Shown here one piece after another: positions 1 to 5,952 of a DNA stretch of 5,952 bases. Position 1 is the stretch's first letter. Each line of letters opens with the position of its first letter. The notes under the pieces were generated by a model. It saw only the letters and a program-made list of their open reading frames with translations. It was not told where the DNA came from and did not search any database. Source of the DNA: Kiritimatiellia bacterium (GTDB lineage Bacteria; Verrucomicrobiota; Kiritimatiellia; UBA8416; JABMPJ01); contig JAOZSS010000151.1 in assembly GCA_029939545.1 (NCBI GenBank), forward strand, positions 1 to 5,952. The letters run 5' to 3'. The position numbers and the translations under genes are program-made.

Positions 1-2
1 AT

Positions 3-491
3 CCGGATGGCATCGTCATCTCGCCCGGGCCCTGCACGCCGAAAGAGGCGGGGGTGTCGGTGGATCTCATCAAGGCCTTTTCCGGCAAGGTGCCACTGTT
101 GGGGGTCTGTCTGGGCCACCAGAGCATCGGGGTGGCCTTTGGAGGCACCGTAGCAGGGGCGCAGCGCATTATGCATGGCAAGACCTCTATGGTTGAGCAT
201 GATGGGTCGCGACTCTACAAGGGCATGCGGAATCCTTTCCCGGCCGGACGCTATCACTCCCTCTCGATTATCGAGGACTCCATGCCGGATTGCCTGGAGA
301 TCGTCGCGCGCAGCGACGACGGTGAGATCATGGGTGTCTCTCACAAGGAACACCCGACCTGTGGTATCCAGTTCCATCCTGAATCGGTCCTGACCCCCAG
401 CGGCAAACGCCTCCTGCGCAACTTTCTTGAAATGGTGGGAGAGAGGACGTCGGCGGCCGGAAATCAGAGGCCTGAAGTCGGAGTGAGATAA
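3..491 (+). CDS. trpG: Anthranilate synthase glutamine amidotransferase component, 5'-truncated by the window edge
   Basis: This is the class I glutamine amidotransferase subunit of anthranilate synthase. It hydrolyses glutamine and passes ammonia to TrpE, which makes anthranilate from chorismate. The frame is open from the first complete codon at base 3 and reads the oxyanion-region motif SPGPCTP at once, so the GTG at 54 is internal and not the start. About 162 residues are visible against a usual 190-200, so roughly 40-45 N-terminal residues lie upstream. The catalytic cysteine is in GVCLGHQ (Cys codon 108-110), and the His-Glu pair is in GIQFHPES (His at 375-377, Glu at 381-383). The C-terminus carries a short polar tail after the domain. 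PabA (folate synthesis) is a close relative and some bacteria share one protein for both roles; the trp gene context favours TrpG. Confidence 0.95.
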   Translation, partial: PDGIVISPGPCTPKEAGVSVDLIKAFSGKVPLLGVCLGHQSIGVAFGGTVAGAQRIMHGKTSMVEHDGSRLYKGMRNPFPAGRYHSLSIIEDSMPDCLEIVARSDDGEIMGVSHKEHPTCGIQFHPESVLTPSGKRLLRNFLEMVGERTSAAGNQRPEVGVR

Positions 492-496
492 GAAGG
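490..496 (+). promoter_or_regulatory. Ribosome binding site of the EEP-family gene
   Basis: The purine run AAGAAGG lies 10 bases before the ATG at 507 and overlaps the trpG stop codon. It supports that start. The 15-base gap to trpG leaves little room for a separate promoter, so the gene is probably read on the trp transcript. Confidence 0.55.
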
Positions 497-506
497 CTCA
501 GTTGTC

Positions 507-1226
507 ATGAGGTTGCTGCTCTACAATATCAGGTATGGGACCGGGGGAAAGGTGCGGCGGCTGCCGATCAGCGGCTATCTTGGCCGCACGTATCGTAATC
601 TGGCGGACCTGATCGAGTTCATCAAGCCACTCGATCCGGATATTGTGGGGCTGATCGAGGTGGACGCGGGTTCCTACCGCGCGCGGAAGCGCAACCAGGC
701 CAGTCAGATTGCCGACGCGTTGGGGCATTACCACTGCTACCGCAGCAAGTACGTCTCGCCGCTGGCCGGCCGGATTCCCGTGATGAACAAGCAGGGGAAT
801 GCGTTCATTACCCGGAACACGAGCCAGAACGAGACGTTCCACTACTTCGATCATGGACTGAAGCGGCTGGTGATTGAATTGGAACTGGAGAACGTGGTGG
901 TCTACCTGGTCCATCTCGCACTTAAGTTCCGGCAGCGTCACCATCAGCTCGGCGAGTTGTATGATCTCGTGAAGAACACGGAGAAGCCCTACATCGTGGC
1001 GGGCGATTTCAATGCGCTGTGGGGGCCGAAAGAGATGGACCTGTTCCAGGCCGCCACGGGCCTGACCAACGCGAACAGCGCGGGATATCCCACCTTTCCG
1101 AGCTGGGCGCCGAAGCGGCAGCTCGATTTCATTTTGTACAGCGAAGGCATTCTGCCACGCGGGTTGCAGGTGCCCGCTGTAACGTTCTCGGATCACCTGC
1201 CGATGGTGTTTGATTTTGAGGTGTGA
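507..1226 (+). CDS. Endonuclease/exonuclease/phosphatase (EEP) family metal-dependent hydrolase
   Basis: This 239-residue protein has the complete motif set of the EEP (exonuclease III / DNase I / sphingomyelinase-like) fold. Visible motifs are LLLYNIRYG with Asn7, VGLIEVD with metal-binding Glu51, VYLVHLAL with His136, VAGDFNA with Asp167 and Asn169, QLDFIL with Asp207, and the terminal SDHLPM with Asp229-His230. These residues are those the family uses for Mg-dependent cleavage of phosphodiester or phosphomonoester bonds. The protein has no signal peptide or membrane segment, so it is probably cytoplasmic. It spans a normal single EEP domain with no added domains. The substrate cannot be read from the sequence: nucleic acid, a phospholipid head group or a small phosphate ester are all possible. 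It starts 15 bases after trpG and is followed by a palindrome-bearing gap before trpD. No tryptophan-pathway role is known to me. The fold assignment is secure; the function is open. Confidence 0.9.
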   Translation: MRLLLYNIRYGTGGKVRRLPISGYLGRTYRNLADLIEFIKPLDPDIVGLIEVDAGSYRARKRNQASQIADALGHYHCYRSKYVSPLAGRIPVMNKQGNAFITRNTSQNETFHYFDHGLKRLVIELELENVVVYLVHLALKFRQRHHQLGELYDLVKNTEKPYIVAGDFNALWGPKEMDLFQAATGLTNANSAGYPTFPSWAPKRQLDFILYSEGILPRGLQVPAVTFSDHLPMVFDFEV

Positions 1227-1235
1227 GGGCGCTCC

Positions 1236-1312
1236 GGCCAAGGGGAAGGCCACTTGGCTGGACCGGTTCGGAATACCGAACCGCTAAGGCCGGCGTGACC
1301 TTCCCCTTGGCC
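1236..1312. repeat. Large nested inverted repeat in the gap before trpD
   Basis: The 18-base arms 1236-1253 and 1295-1312 (GGCCAAGGGGAAGGCCAC and GTGACCTTCCCCTTGGCC) pair at 17 of 18 positions. Inside them, 1257-1261 can pair with 1290-1294 with one G-U wobble. At the centre is a perfect 8-bp hairpin, CGGTTCGG at 1264-1271 and CCGAACCG at 1276-1283, around the loop AATA. As RNA this would fold into one long, very stable stem of about 77 bases. No T-run follows the right arm, so it does not look like a simple intrinsic terminator. It could be a REP- or MITE-like palindromic repeat, an RNA processing or stability element, or a factor-dependent attenuation site. The pairing is seen directly; the role is not known. 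Confidence 0.85.
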
Positions 1313-1379
1313 TCCGCTTGGGGTAGGGTGGGAGAAGAACGACGAATAGACCCCGAAACAGAGCTCGGAGCAGGCGAAT

Positions 1380-1386
1380 GGGAGAG
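1380..1386 (+). promoter_or_regulatory. Ribosome binding site deciding the trpD start
   Basis: The purine run GGGAGAG ends 4 bases before the ATG at 1391 (6 bases if GGAG at 1381-1384 is taken as the core). The trpD frame is open back to a GTG at 1223, but that would add 56 residues encoded by the palindrome. The purine run, together with the match of the ATG-initiated protein to the normal family N-terminus, selects 1391. Confidence 0.6.
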
Positions 1387-1390
1387 TGCA

Positions 1391-2398
1391 ATGAAACAGT
1401 ATCTGGCCAAAGTAATTGAGAAACAGAACCTGACCCAGGGGGAGATGACGGAGGCGTTTGAGCTGATTATGTCGGGGGAGGCGACACCGTCGCAGATCGC
1501 CGGCTTCATCGTGGCATTGCGCATGAAGGGCGAGACGGTGGATGAAATTGCGGGCGGCGCGGCCTCAATGCGGCAGCACGCGGTTCTCGTCGATCCGGGC
1601 GGACTGCCTGTGGTGGATACCTGCGGTACCGGCGGGGATAGCTGCGACACGTTCAATATCTCGACCACCTCGGCCCTCGTCGTGGCGGGCGCAGGCGTGC
1701 CGGTGGCCAAGCACGGCAACCGCGCGATCAGCAGCAAGTGTGGTTCGGCCGACCTGTTGGCTGCACTGGGGGTAAAGTTGGACGTGCCGCCGGAGGTGGA
1801 AGAGGAAGCGATTCGCGAAGCGGGAATTGGCTTCCTGTTTGCTCCGGGACTGCATCCGGCCATGAAGTATGCCATGCCACCGCGCAAGGAACTGGGCGTG
1901 CGGACGATCTTCAACATGCTCGGTCCGCTGACCAATCCGGCCGGTGCCAAGAATCAGATCATCGGCGTCTTCTCGGCCGAGCTGACGGAGCCTTTTGCCA
2001 ACGTGCTGCGCCTGCTCGGCAGCACGCGCGCCTTTATCGTGCATGGGCACGACGGAATGGATGAGATGACCACCACCACGACAACGCGCGTCAGCGAGCT
2101 GGTGGACGGTCAGGTGAAGACCTATGACTTTGATCCGCTCGCGGTACTCGAGGACTACGCGGTGCCCGAAGATCTGGCCGGCGGCGATGCGGAGGCCAAT
2201 GCGGCGATCACCCGCAGCATTCTCGGGGGCAAGGCGGGTGCTCCGCGCGACATCGTCTGTCTCAACGCCGGCGCGGCGATCGTGGTGGGCGGCAAGGCGG
2301 CTAACCTGAAAGAAGGTTTTGCCAAGGCGCAGGAGTCGATTGATAGCGGTAGTGCGTTGAAGGCGTTGGAGATGCTGGTTGAAGTGACGAACCGGTGA
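1391..2398 (+). CDS. trpD: Anthranilate phosphoribosyltransferase
   Basis: TrpD transfers the phosphoribosyl group of PRPP to anthranilate, giving N-(5'-phosphoribosyl)anthranilate, the second step of the pathway. The 335-residue length is normal. A helical N-terminal domain is followed by the PRPP site DTCGTGGD (residues 76-83), then KHGN (107-110) and SSKCGSAD (114-121). Next come the anthranilate-side segment APGLHPAMK (151-159), the Arg165 region ending in MLGPLTNP, and the metal-binding pair Asp224-Glu225 in HGHDGMDE. The protein is a stand-alone transferase, not fused to TrpG as in enteric bacteria. I chose the ATG at 1391 because the protein then begins with the usual first helix (MKQYLAKVIE). 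The gene is set off on both sides by gaps holding inverted repeats, unlike the overlapping genes further on. Confidence 0.97.
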   Translation: MKQYLAKVIEKQNLTQGEMTEAFELIMSGEATPSQIAGFIVALRMKGETVDEIAGGAASMRQHAVLVDPGGLPVVDTCGTGGDSCDTFNISTTSALVVAGAGVPVAKHGNRAISSKCGSADLLAALGVKLDVPPEVEEEAIREAGIGFLFAPGLHPAMKYAMPPRKELGVRTIFNMLGPLTNPAGAKNQIIGVFSAELTEPFANVLRLLGSTRAFIVHGHDGMDEMTTTTTTRVSELVDGQVKTYDFDPLAVLEDYAVPEDLAGGDAEANAAITRSILGGKAGAPRDIVCLNAGAAIVVGGKAANLKEGFAKAQESIDSGSALKALEMLVEVTNR

Positions 2399-2401
2399 CA
2401 G

Positions 2402-2459
2402 GTGATCAGTAATCAGTGAGCGGGAACCACTGATCACTGAATACTGAACACTGATCACT
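2402..2459. repeat. Heptanucleotide repeat cluster in inverted and direct orientation
   Basis: The gap between trpD and trpC is built from a 7-base unit, ACTGAWY. From 2429 it runs in direct tandem as ACTGATC, ACTGAAT, ACTGAAC, ACTGATC and a partial ACT. Before it, at 2404-2417, two reverse-complement units stand side by side (GATCAGT, AATCAGT), separated from the direct block by about 11 bases. The two halves can fold into a hairpin: 2402-2418 pairs with 2428-2444 at 14 Watson-Crick positions plus one wobble, with two mismatches and a 9-base loop. The outer 2402-2410 also matches 2450-2458 perfectly, so alternative folds exist. It resembles the short tandemly repeated heptamers (STRR type) scattered between genes in some bacterial genomes. 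Confidence 0.85.
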
Positions 2460-2465
2460 CTGTAC

Positions 2466-2470
2466 AAGGA
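2466..2470 (+). promoter_or_regulatory. Possible weak ribosome binding site of trpC
   Basis: AAGGA stands 13 bases before the GTG at 2484, longer than the usual spacing. An ATG at 2470 is in another frame and cannot start trpC. No ATG lies in the trpC frame between the upstream in-frame stop at 2445 and the GTG, so GTG 2484 is the best start despite the weak site. Confidence 0.4.
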
Positions 2471-2483
2471 TGAGAGTAGTCCA

Positions 2484-3272
2484 GTGGACGTTTTGCAGCA
2501 GATTATGGGTGAGCGGCGGGTGGCCGTGGATGAGGCGCGGGTGGCTGTGCCGGTGGAGGCTCTGCGTGAGCGGGCAGCGGACCGGGTGCATCACAGTTTG
2601 GTCGAGGCACTTGGCGGTGGTGGCACGTCCATTGTGGCGGAAGTGAAGAAGGCGAGTCCTTCGGCGGGTCTCTTGCGGCCGGATTATGATCCCGGAGCGA
2701 TGGCGACTATCTACGAGGCCAACGGCGCCTGCGGTATATCGGTGCTGACGGAACCGAAGCATTTTCTGGGCAGTCTGGCGCACTTGGAGGCGGTGCGTGC
2801 GGCGGTGTCGTTGCCAGTGTTGCGCAAAGATTTCGTGTGCGACCCGTACCAGGTGTTCGAAGCGGCCGCATGGGGTGCCGATGTGATTCTGCTGATTGTG
2901 GCGGCCCTCGAAGAGGGGCTGATGCGGGAGCTGTATGAAACGGCGCGCGGGCTGGGACTGAATGTACTTGCGGAAGCACACAACGAAGCGGAGCTGGAGC
3001 GGGCCGCGAAGTTGGAAGAGGCGATACTGGGCGTGAACAGTCGCAACCTGAAGACGCTGAAGACGGACCTGGCGGTTGCGTATGAGCTGAGTGGGCGGAT
3101 ACCGGCGGATCGACTTTCATTGGCGGAGAGCGGAATCAAGACGCGTGATGATATTGAAGGGCTTTTTGGAACGGGGTATAGCGGCTTCCTGATCGGTGAA
3201 TCGATCGTGGGGCATGAGGACCCCGGGGCGAAGTTGAGAGAGTTGCGAGGGGAATCAGAGCGTGGCGCTTGA
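2484..3272 (+). CDS. trpC: Indole-3-glycerol-phosphate synthase
   Basis: TrpC closes the indole ring, converting 1-(o-carboxyphenylamino)-1-deoxyribulose 5-phosphate to indole-3-glycerol phosphate with loss of CO2 and water. The 262-residue protein is a single (beta/alpha)8 barrel of normal length. It shows AEVKKASPSAG (Glu53, Lys55, Ser58), LRKDF with catalytic Lys115, LAEAH with Glu164, GVNSRNL with Asn185 and Arg187, LAESG with Glu215-Ser216, and the phosphate-binding GFLIGES near residue 234. These match the active-site residues known for the family. The start is GTG with a poorly placed ribosome binding site, after the heptamer repeat. The 3' end overlaps trpF by 11 bases. The protein is monofunctional: the TrpF partner is a separate gene. 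Confidence 0.97.
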   Translation: MDVLQQIMGERRVAVDEARVAVPVEALRERAADRVHHSLVEALGGGGTSIVAEVKKASPSAGLLRPDYDPGAMATIYEANGACGISVLTEPKHFLGSLAHLEAVRAAVSLPVLRKDFVCDPYQVFEAAAWGADVILLIVAALEEGLMRELYETARGLGLNVLAEAHNEAELERAAKLEEAILGVNSRNLKTLKTDLAVAYELSGRIPADRLSLAESGIKTRDDIEGLFGTGYSGFLIGESIVGHEDPGAKLRELRGESERGA

Positions 3273-3906
3273 GATCAAGATTTGTGGGATCACGAATGGG
3301 GAGGACGCGCGGGCGGCCGTAGCGTTGGGCGTGGACTATCTCGGGTTCGTTTTATACCCGAAGTCGCCGCGTGCCGTAACGGCGGAGCGGGTGAAGCAGG
3401 TGCTTGATGAGCTGGATGCGCCCTGCAAAGCGATTGGCGTGTTCGTCAACTCACCGCGCGAGGAGGTCGAGGCTGCGGTGGATGCGTGCGGTCTGTGGGC
3501 GGCGCAGATCCACGGCGATGAGACGGCCGAGATGTTTGCGGAATCGCCGGTACGGCTCTGGCGCGCGCTGAAGATGATGCCGACGGGTCCGGAACCCAAC
3601 CCGTCCGGCTGGGCGGCCGAGCGGTACGTGGTGGATGCTGCGGTGCCTGGCGCTTATGGCGGCACCGGTGTAACGGCGGACTGGGAATCCGCGCGGGACG
3701 TGGCGAGGGGATGCCCGGTGCTGCTGGCCGGCGGGTTGACGCGGGAGAATGTGGCTGTGGCAATCCGCGCGGTGAGACCCCTTGGGGTGGATGTGTCGAG
3801 CGGGGTCGAACTGGGTAAGGGGAAGAAAGACCACGCAAGAATGGAAGCTTTTGTAGCGCAGGCGCGCAAAGCGGCTGCGAGGGGGTATGGATATGCAGAA
3901 AACTGA
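3262..3906 (+). CDS. trpF: Phosphoribosylanthranilate isomerase
   Basis: TrpF carries out the Amadori rearrangement of phosphoribosylanthranilate to the carboxyphenylamino-deoxyribulose phosphate used by TrpC. The 214-residue barrel begins with IKICGIT, in which Cys8 is the general base. It continues with GVFVN (59-63), QIHG (82-85, where QLHG is commoner), VVDAAVPGAYGGTG with the general acid Asp125, LLAGGLTRENV (154-164), and DVSSGVE (177-183) followed by GKKD. The chosen start is GTG 3262: GAGGGG at 3247-3252 stands 9 bases before it, and it places the catalytic Cys at the family position. The start lies inside the end of trpC (11-base overlap), and the stop lies inside trpB, which suggests translational coupling. 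Confidence 0.97.
   Translation: MALEIKICGITNGEDARAAVALGVDYLGFVLYPKSPRAVTAERVKQVLDELDAPCKAIGVFVNSPREEVEAAVDACGLWAAQIHGDETAEMFAESPVRLWRALKMMPTGPEPNPSGWAAERYVVDAAVPGAYGGTGVTADWESARDVARGCPVLLAGGLTRENVAVAIRAVRPLGVDVSSGVELGKGKKDHARMEAFVAQARKAAARGYGYAEN
3879..3885 (+). promoter_or_regulatory. Ribosome binding site deciding the trpB start
   Basis: GAGGGGG ends 7 bases before the ATG at 3893 but only 1 base before the ATG at 3887. The spacing favours 3893 as the trpB start. The site lies inside the trpF coding sequence. Confidence 0.6.
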
Positions 3907-5095
3907 TCCGGATGGGAGGGGACATTTTGGCATCTACGGTGGCCGCTATGTGGCGGAGACGCTGATGCCGGTATTGAAAGAAGTCGCCGCAGCCTACGAG
4001 GAAGCCAAGACGGATCCGGCCTTTGACGCCGAGTTTCGGCGGCTGCTGAAGGACTATGTGGGACGGCCCTCGCCGCTCTACTATGCCGAGCGGCTGACTG
4101 AGAGCTATGGCGGCGCGAAGATCTACCTGAAGCGCGAGGATTTGAACCATACGGGCGCCCACAAGGTGAACAACACGTTGGGCCAGGCGTTGCTGGCCAA
4201 GCGCATGGGTAAAAAGCGGCTGATGGCGGAAACCGGTGCGGGGCAGCATGGCGTGGCGACAGCTACCGTGGCGGCCCTGTTTGGGATGGAATGCGTGGTC
4301 TACATGGGCGAAGAGGACATCCGGCGCCAAGCTCCCAACGTGAAGCGCATGGAACTGCTCGGCGCTGAGGTGGTCCCGGTATCGAGCGGGACACGCACGC
4401 TCAAGGACGCGATGAGCGAGGCGCTGCGCGCATGGGTCACCTTTGTGGATTCGACCTTCTACGTCATCGGTACCGTGGCAGGACCGCACCCATACCCGGT
4501 GATGGTGCGCGATTTCCAGAGCGTGATCGGTGTCGAGACGCGCGAACAGATTCTGGAGCAAGAGGGGCATCTGCCTGATCTGATTCTCGCCTGCGTGGGC
4601 GGTGGGAGTAATGCGGCCGGTATTTTCTATCCGTTTCTCGAGGAGAAGGACGTTGAGCTGGTAGGGGTGGAAGCCGGGGGCTACGGCATGGGTATCGGCG
4701 AGCACGCGGCCAGCATTGTGGGTGGAAGCGTTGGCGTGCTGCACGGGACAAAGACCTACGTATTGCAGGATGACAAGGGGCAGATCCAGAATGCGCACTC
4801 GGTCAGTGCCGGCTTGGATTACCCCGGTGTGGGGCCCGAGCATGCGCTGTGGGCCGACCTGGATCGGGCCAGTTACTGTGCGGTGACGGATGCAGAGGCA
4901 CTGGAGTCGTTCTATGAGCTGACGCTCAAGGAGGGAATCATCCCGGCGCTGGAGTCGTCGCACGCGGTGGCCGAGGCGAAGAAGCGTGCGCCCGGCATGG
5001 GCTCGAATACGGTGATCATTGTCAATCTGTCGGGGCGTGGCGACAAGGATGTGGACGCGGTTATCGAGATAGCAGGAGCAGGTTCAAATGAATAG
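3893..5095 (+). CDS. trpB: Tryptophan synthase beta subunit
   Basis: TrpB is the PLP-dependent half of tryptophan synthase. It condenses indole, delivered by a tunnel from TrpA, with L-serine to give L-tryptophan. The protein has 400 residues from ATG 3893 (402 if ATG 3887 is used), the usual length for the main TrpB1 type. It opens with the typical GHFGIYGGRYVAETLMP. The PLP Schiff-base lysine is Lys91 in HTGAHKVNN, the catalytic Glu113 is in AETGAGQHG, and the PLP phosphate loop is GGGSNA (236-241). Also visible are Asp309 in GLDYPGVGPEH, Glu354 in PALESSHA, and Ser381 in SGRGDKD, which contacts the PLP ring nitrogen. It overlaps the end of trpF by 14 bases and the start of trpA by 8, as expected for subunits made in equal amounts. 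Confidence 0.97.
   Translation: MQKTDPDGRGHFGIYGGRYVAETLMPVLKEVAAAYEEAKTDPAFDAEFRRLLKDYVGRPSPLYYAERLTESYGGAKIYLKREDLNHTGAHKVNNTLGQALLAKRMGKKRLMAETGAGQHGVATATVAALFGMECVVYMGEEDIRRQAPNVKRMELLGAEVVPVSSGTRTLKDAMSEALRAWVTFVDSTFYVIGTVAGPHPYPVMVRDFQSVIGVETREQILEQEGHLPDLILACVGGGSNAAGIFYPFLEEKDVELVGVEAGGYGMGIGEHAASIVGGSVGVLHGTKTYVLQDDKGQIQNAHSVSAGLDYPGVGPEHALWADLDRASYCAVTDAEALESFYELTLKEGIIPALESSHAVAEAKKRAPGMGSNTVIIVNLSGRGDKDVDAVIEIAGAGSNE
5074..5078 (+). promoter_or_regulatory. Ribosome binding site of trpA inside trpB
   Basis: AGGAG stands 9 bases before the trpA ATG at 5088 and lies in the last codons of trpB. The start and the trpB stop overlap as ATGAATAG, so a ribosome finishing trpB can restart on trpA. 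Confidence 0.7.
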
Positions 5096-5861
5096 AATCG
5101 ACAGAACATTTGAGACGCTGAGATCCGAAGGGCGCAAGGGTCTGGTCGGGTACTTAACGGCCGGGGACCCGGACGTTGAGACCTCGGAAGCCCGTATGCG
5201 GACCGCGCTGGATCATGGGGTGGATATCCTCGAGGTGGGGGTTCCGTTTTCGGATCCAACCGCGGATGGCCCGACCATCCAGGCGGCATCGTTCCGGGCT
5301 TTGCAGAGCGGGATGGCTCTCGAAAAGACACTGGGGCTGATCGGACGGTTGCGGGCTGACTACCCGGACGTGCCGATCGTGATCTTCGGTTACCTCAACC
5401 CCTTCTTCTATTACGGGTATGAGCGGTTCTGTAAGGATGCAGCAGCGGCAGGTGCCGATGCGCTACTGGTGGTGGATCTTCCGTACGAGGAATCGAATGA
5501 GCTTCGTCAGCACATGACGCCGGCGGGACTTCAGTTCATTCCCTTGATTGCCCCCACGACGCCGACTGAGCGGGCCAGGGAGATCCTCAAGGACGCGTGC
5601 GGATTCGTCTACTACATCATGGTGACAGGCGTCACGGGAACGGCCACGGCTGAAGCGACGGACGTGAAAGAACACGTTGATCGGCTGCGGACCTGCACAG
5701 ATCTTCCCATCGCGGTCGGGTTCGGTGTGGCCTCCGGCGAGCAGGCACGTGCCGTGGGCGATGCGGCCGACGCGGTCGTGGTCGGTAGCGCGTTGATCAA
5801 TGCTGCGGGCGAGGATAGGCTTTCCGAGCTCGTGGACGAGCTGCACCGCGCACTGGGGTGA
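5088..5861 (+). CDS. trpA: Tryptophan synthase alpha subunit
   Basis: TrpA splits indole-3-glycerol phosphate into glyceraldehyde 3-phosphate and indole, which passes through the tunnel to TrpB. The 257-residue (beta/alpha)8 barrel is of normal length. The catalytic pair is Glu49 in LEVGVPFSDP and Asp60 in TADGPTIQ, and Tyr175 in GFVYYIMVTG also sits at the family position; all three have the same numbers as in the Salmonella enzyme. The mobile-loop and phosphate sites appear as TGVTGT (180-185), GFGV (211-214) and VVGSAL (231-236). It starts at ATG 5088 within the end of trpB. It is the last gene of the operon in this window. Confidence 0.97.
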   Translation: MNRIDRTFETLRSEGRKGLVGYLTAGDPDVETSEARMRTALDHGVDILEVGVPFSDPTADGPTIQAASFRALQSGMALEKTLGLIGRLRADYPDVPIVIFGYLNPFFYYGYERFCKDAAAAGADALLVVDLPYEESNELRQHMTPAGLQFIPLIAPTTPTERAREILKDACGFVYYIMVTGVTGTATAEATDVKEHVDRLRTCTDLPIAVGFGVASGEQARAVGDAADAVVVGSALINAAGEDRLSELVDELHRALG

Positions 5862-5952
5862 GACCCATGGTCAGTCATGTCGATGTATGACGTGACATTA
5901 GCTCCTTAAATCTTGATTCTTTGAGTAAATGAGTCGAACAATTTCATTTGGA
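5862..5952. other. Non-coding, AT-rich region after trpA
   Basis: Ninety-one bases follow the trpA stop with no recognisable gene start. The last 60 bases are about 32% GC, in sharp contrast to the coding DNA before them, which fits the end of the operon and an intergenic spacer. Only weak short inverted repeats are present (GTCAT at 5874-5878 with ATGAC at 5887-5891; AAATGA at 5927-5932 with TCATTT at 5944-5949), with no GC-rich stem followed by a T-run. No convincing terminator or promoter can be called. Confidence 0.5.

Noticed and set aside
54..491. trpG as a complete short gene starting at GTG 54
   Set aside because: The same frame continues upstream to base 3 and encodes the conserved SPGPCTP motif of the amidotransferase family, so the gene is cut by the window edge rather than starting at 54.
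498..1253. Long reverse-strand open frame of 251 codons opposite the EEP gene
   Set aside because: It is a mirror of the GC-rich EEP coding sequence, shows no family motif, and the + strand gene has the full EEP catalytic set.
1236..1312. Classical trp leader-peptide attenuator or intrinsic terminator
   Set aside because: There is no short open frame with consecutive Trp codons before it and no T-run after the right arm. It also lies within the operon instead of at its start.
2402..2459. CRISPR array
   Set aside because: The repeat unit is only 7 bases, in direct tandem without spacers, and part of it is inverted. This is a short tandem repeat cluster.
3446..4963. Reverse-strand open frame of 505 codons opposite trpF and trpB
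   Set aside because: It is opposite two unmistakable trp genes. Its translation is rich in Arg, His and Pro with no recognisable domain, as expected for an antisense shadow in GC-rich DNA.
5874..5949. Intrinsic terminator after trpA
   Set aside because: Only 5-6 base AT-rich inverted repeats occur, and no GC-rich stem followed by a T-run. They are within chance expectation for this composition.

Overview
The window holds most of a tryptophan biosynthesis operon. All genes are on the + strand, running left to right in the order trpG (cut off at the left edge), an endonuclease/exonuclease/phosphatase (EEP) family gene, trpD, trpC, trpF, trpB, trpA. The coding DNA is GC-rich, the proteins are bacterial in character, and trpC and trpF are separate genes rather than fused as in E. 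coli. Plausible Shine-Dalgarno sequences precede the genes, and two of them (trpC and trpF) start with GTG. This points to a high-GC bacterium, probably Gram-negative or from a less studied phylum. I cannot name the phylum from the sequence alone.

Layout: 3-491 is the C-terminal part of TrpG, the glutamine amidotransferase of anthranilate synthase; trpE is presumably just upstream and outside the window. 507-1226 is a complete EEP-fold enzyme with all its catalytic motifs. It is the only gene here with no known role in tryptophan synthesis. 1227-1390 is a gap dominated by a large nested palindrome. 1391-2398 is trpD. 2399-2483 is a second gap containing heptanucleotide repeats in inverted and direct orientation. 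2484-5861 is a tightly packed trpC-trpF-trpB-trpA block in which each gene overlaps the next. 5862-5952 is non-coding and turns AT-rich, which fits the end of the operon.

Together the genes give the route from chorismate to tryptophan apart from TrpE. TrpG supplies ammonia for anthranilate synthesis, TrpD adds phosphoribosyl, TrpF isomerises, TrpC closes the indole ring, and TrpA/TrpB form the tryptophan synthase tunnel enzyme. Every catalytic residue I checked is present, so the pathway should work. The unusual points are the EEP gene inside the operon and the two palindromic or repetitive elements that occupy exactly the two sizeable gaps between genes. I see no sign of a wholly new system.
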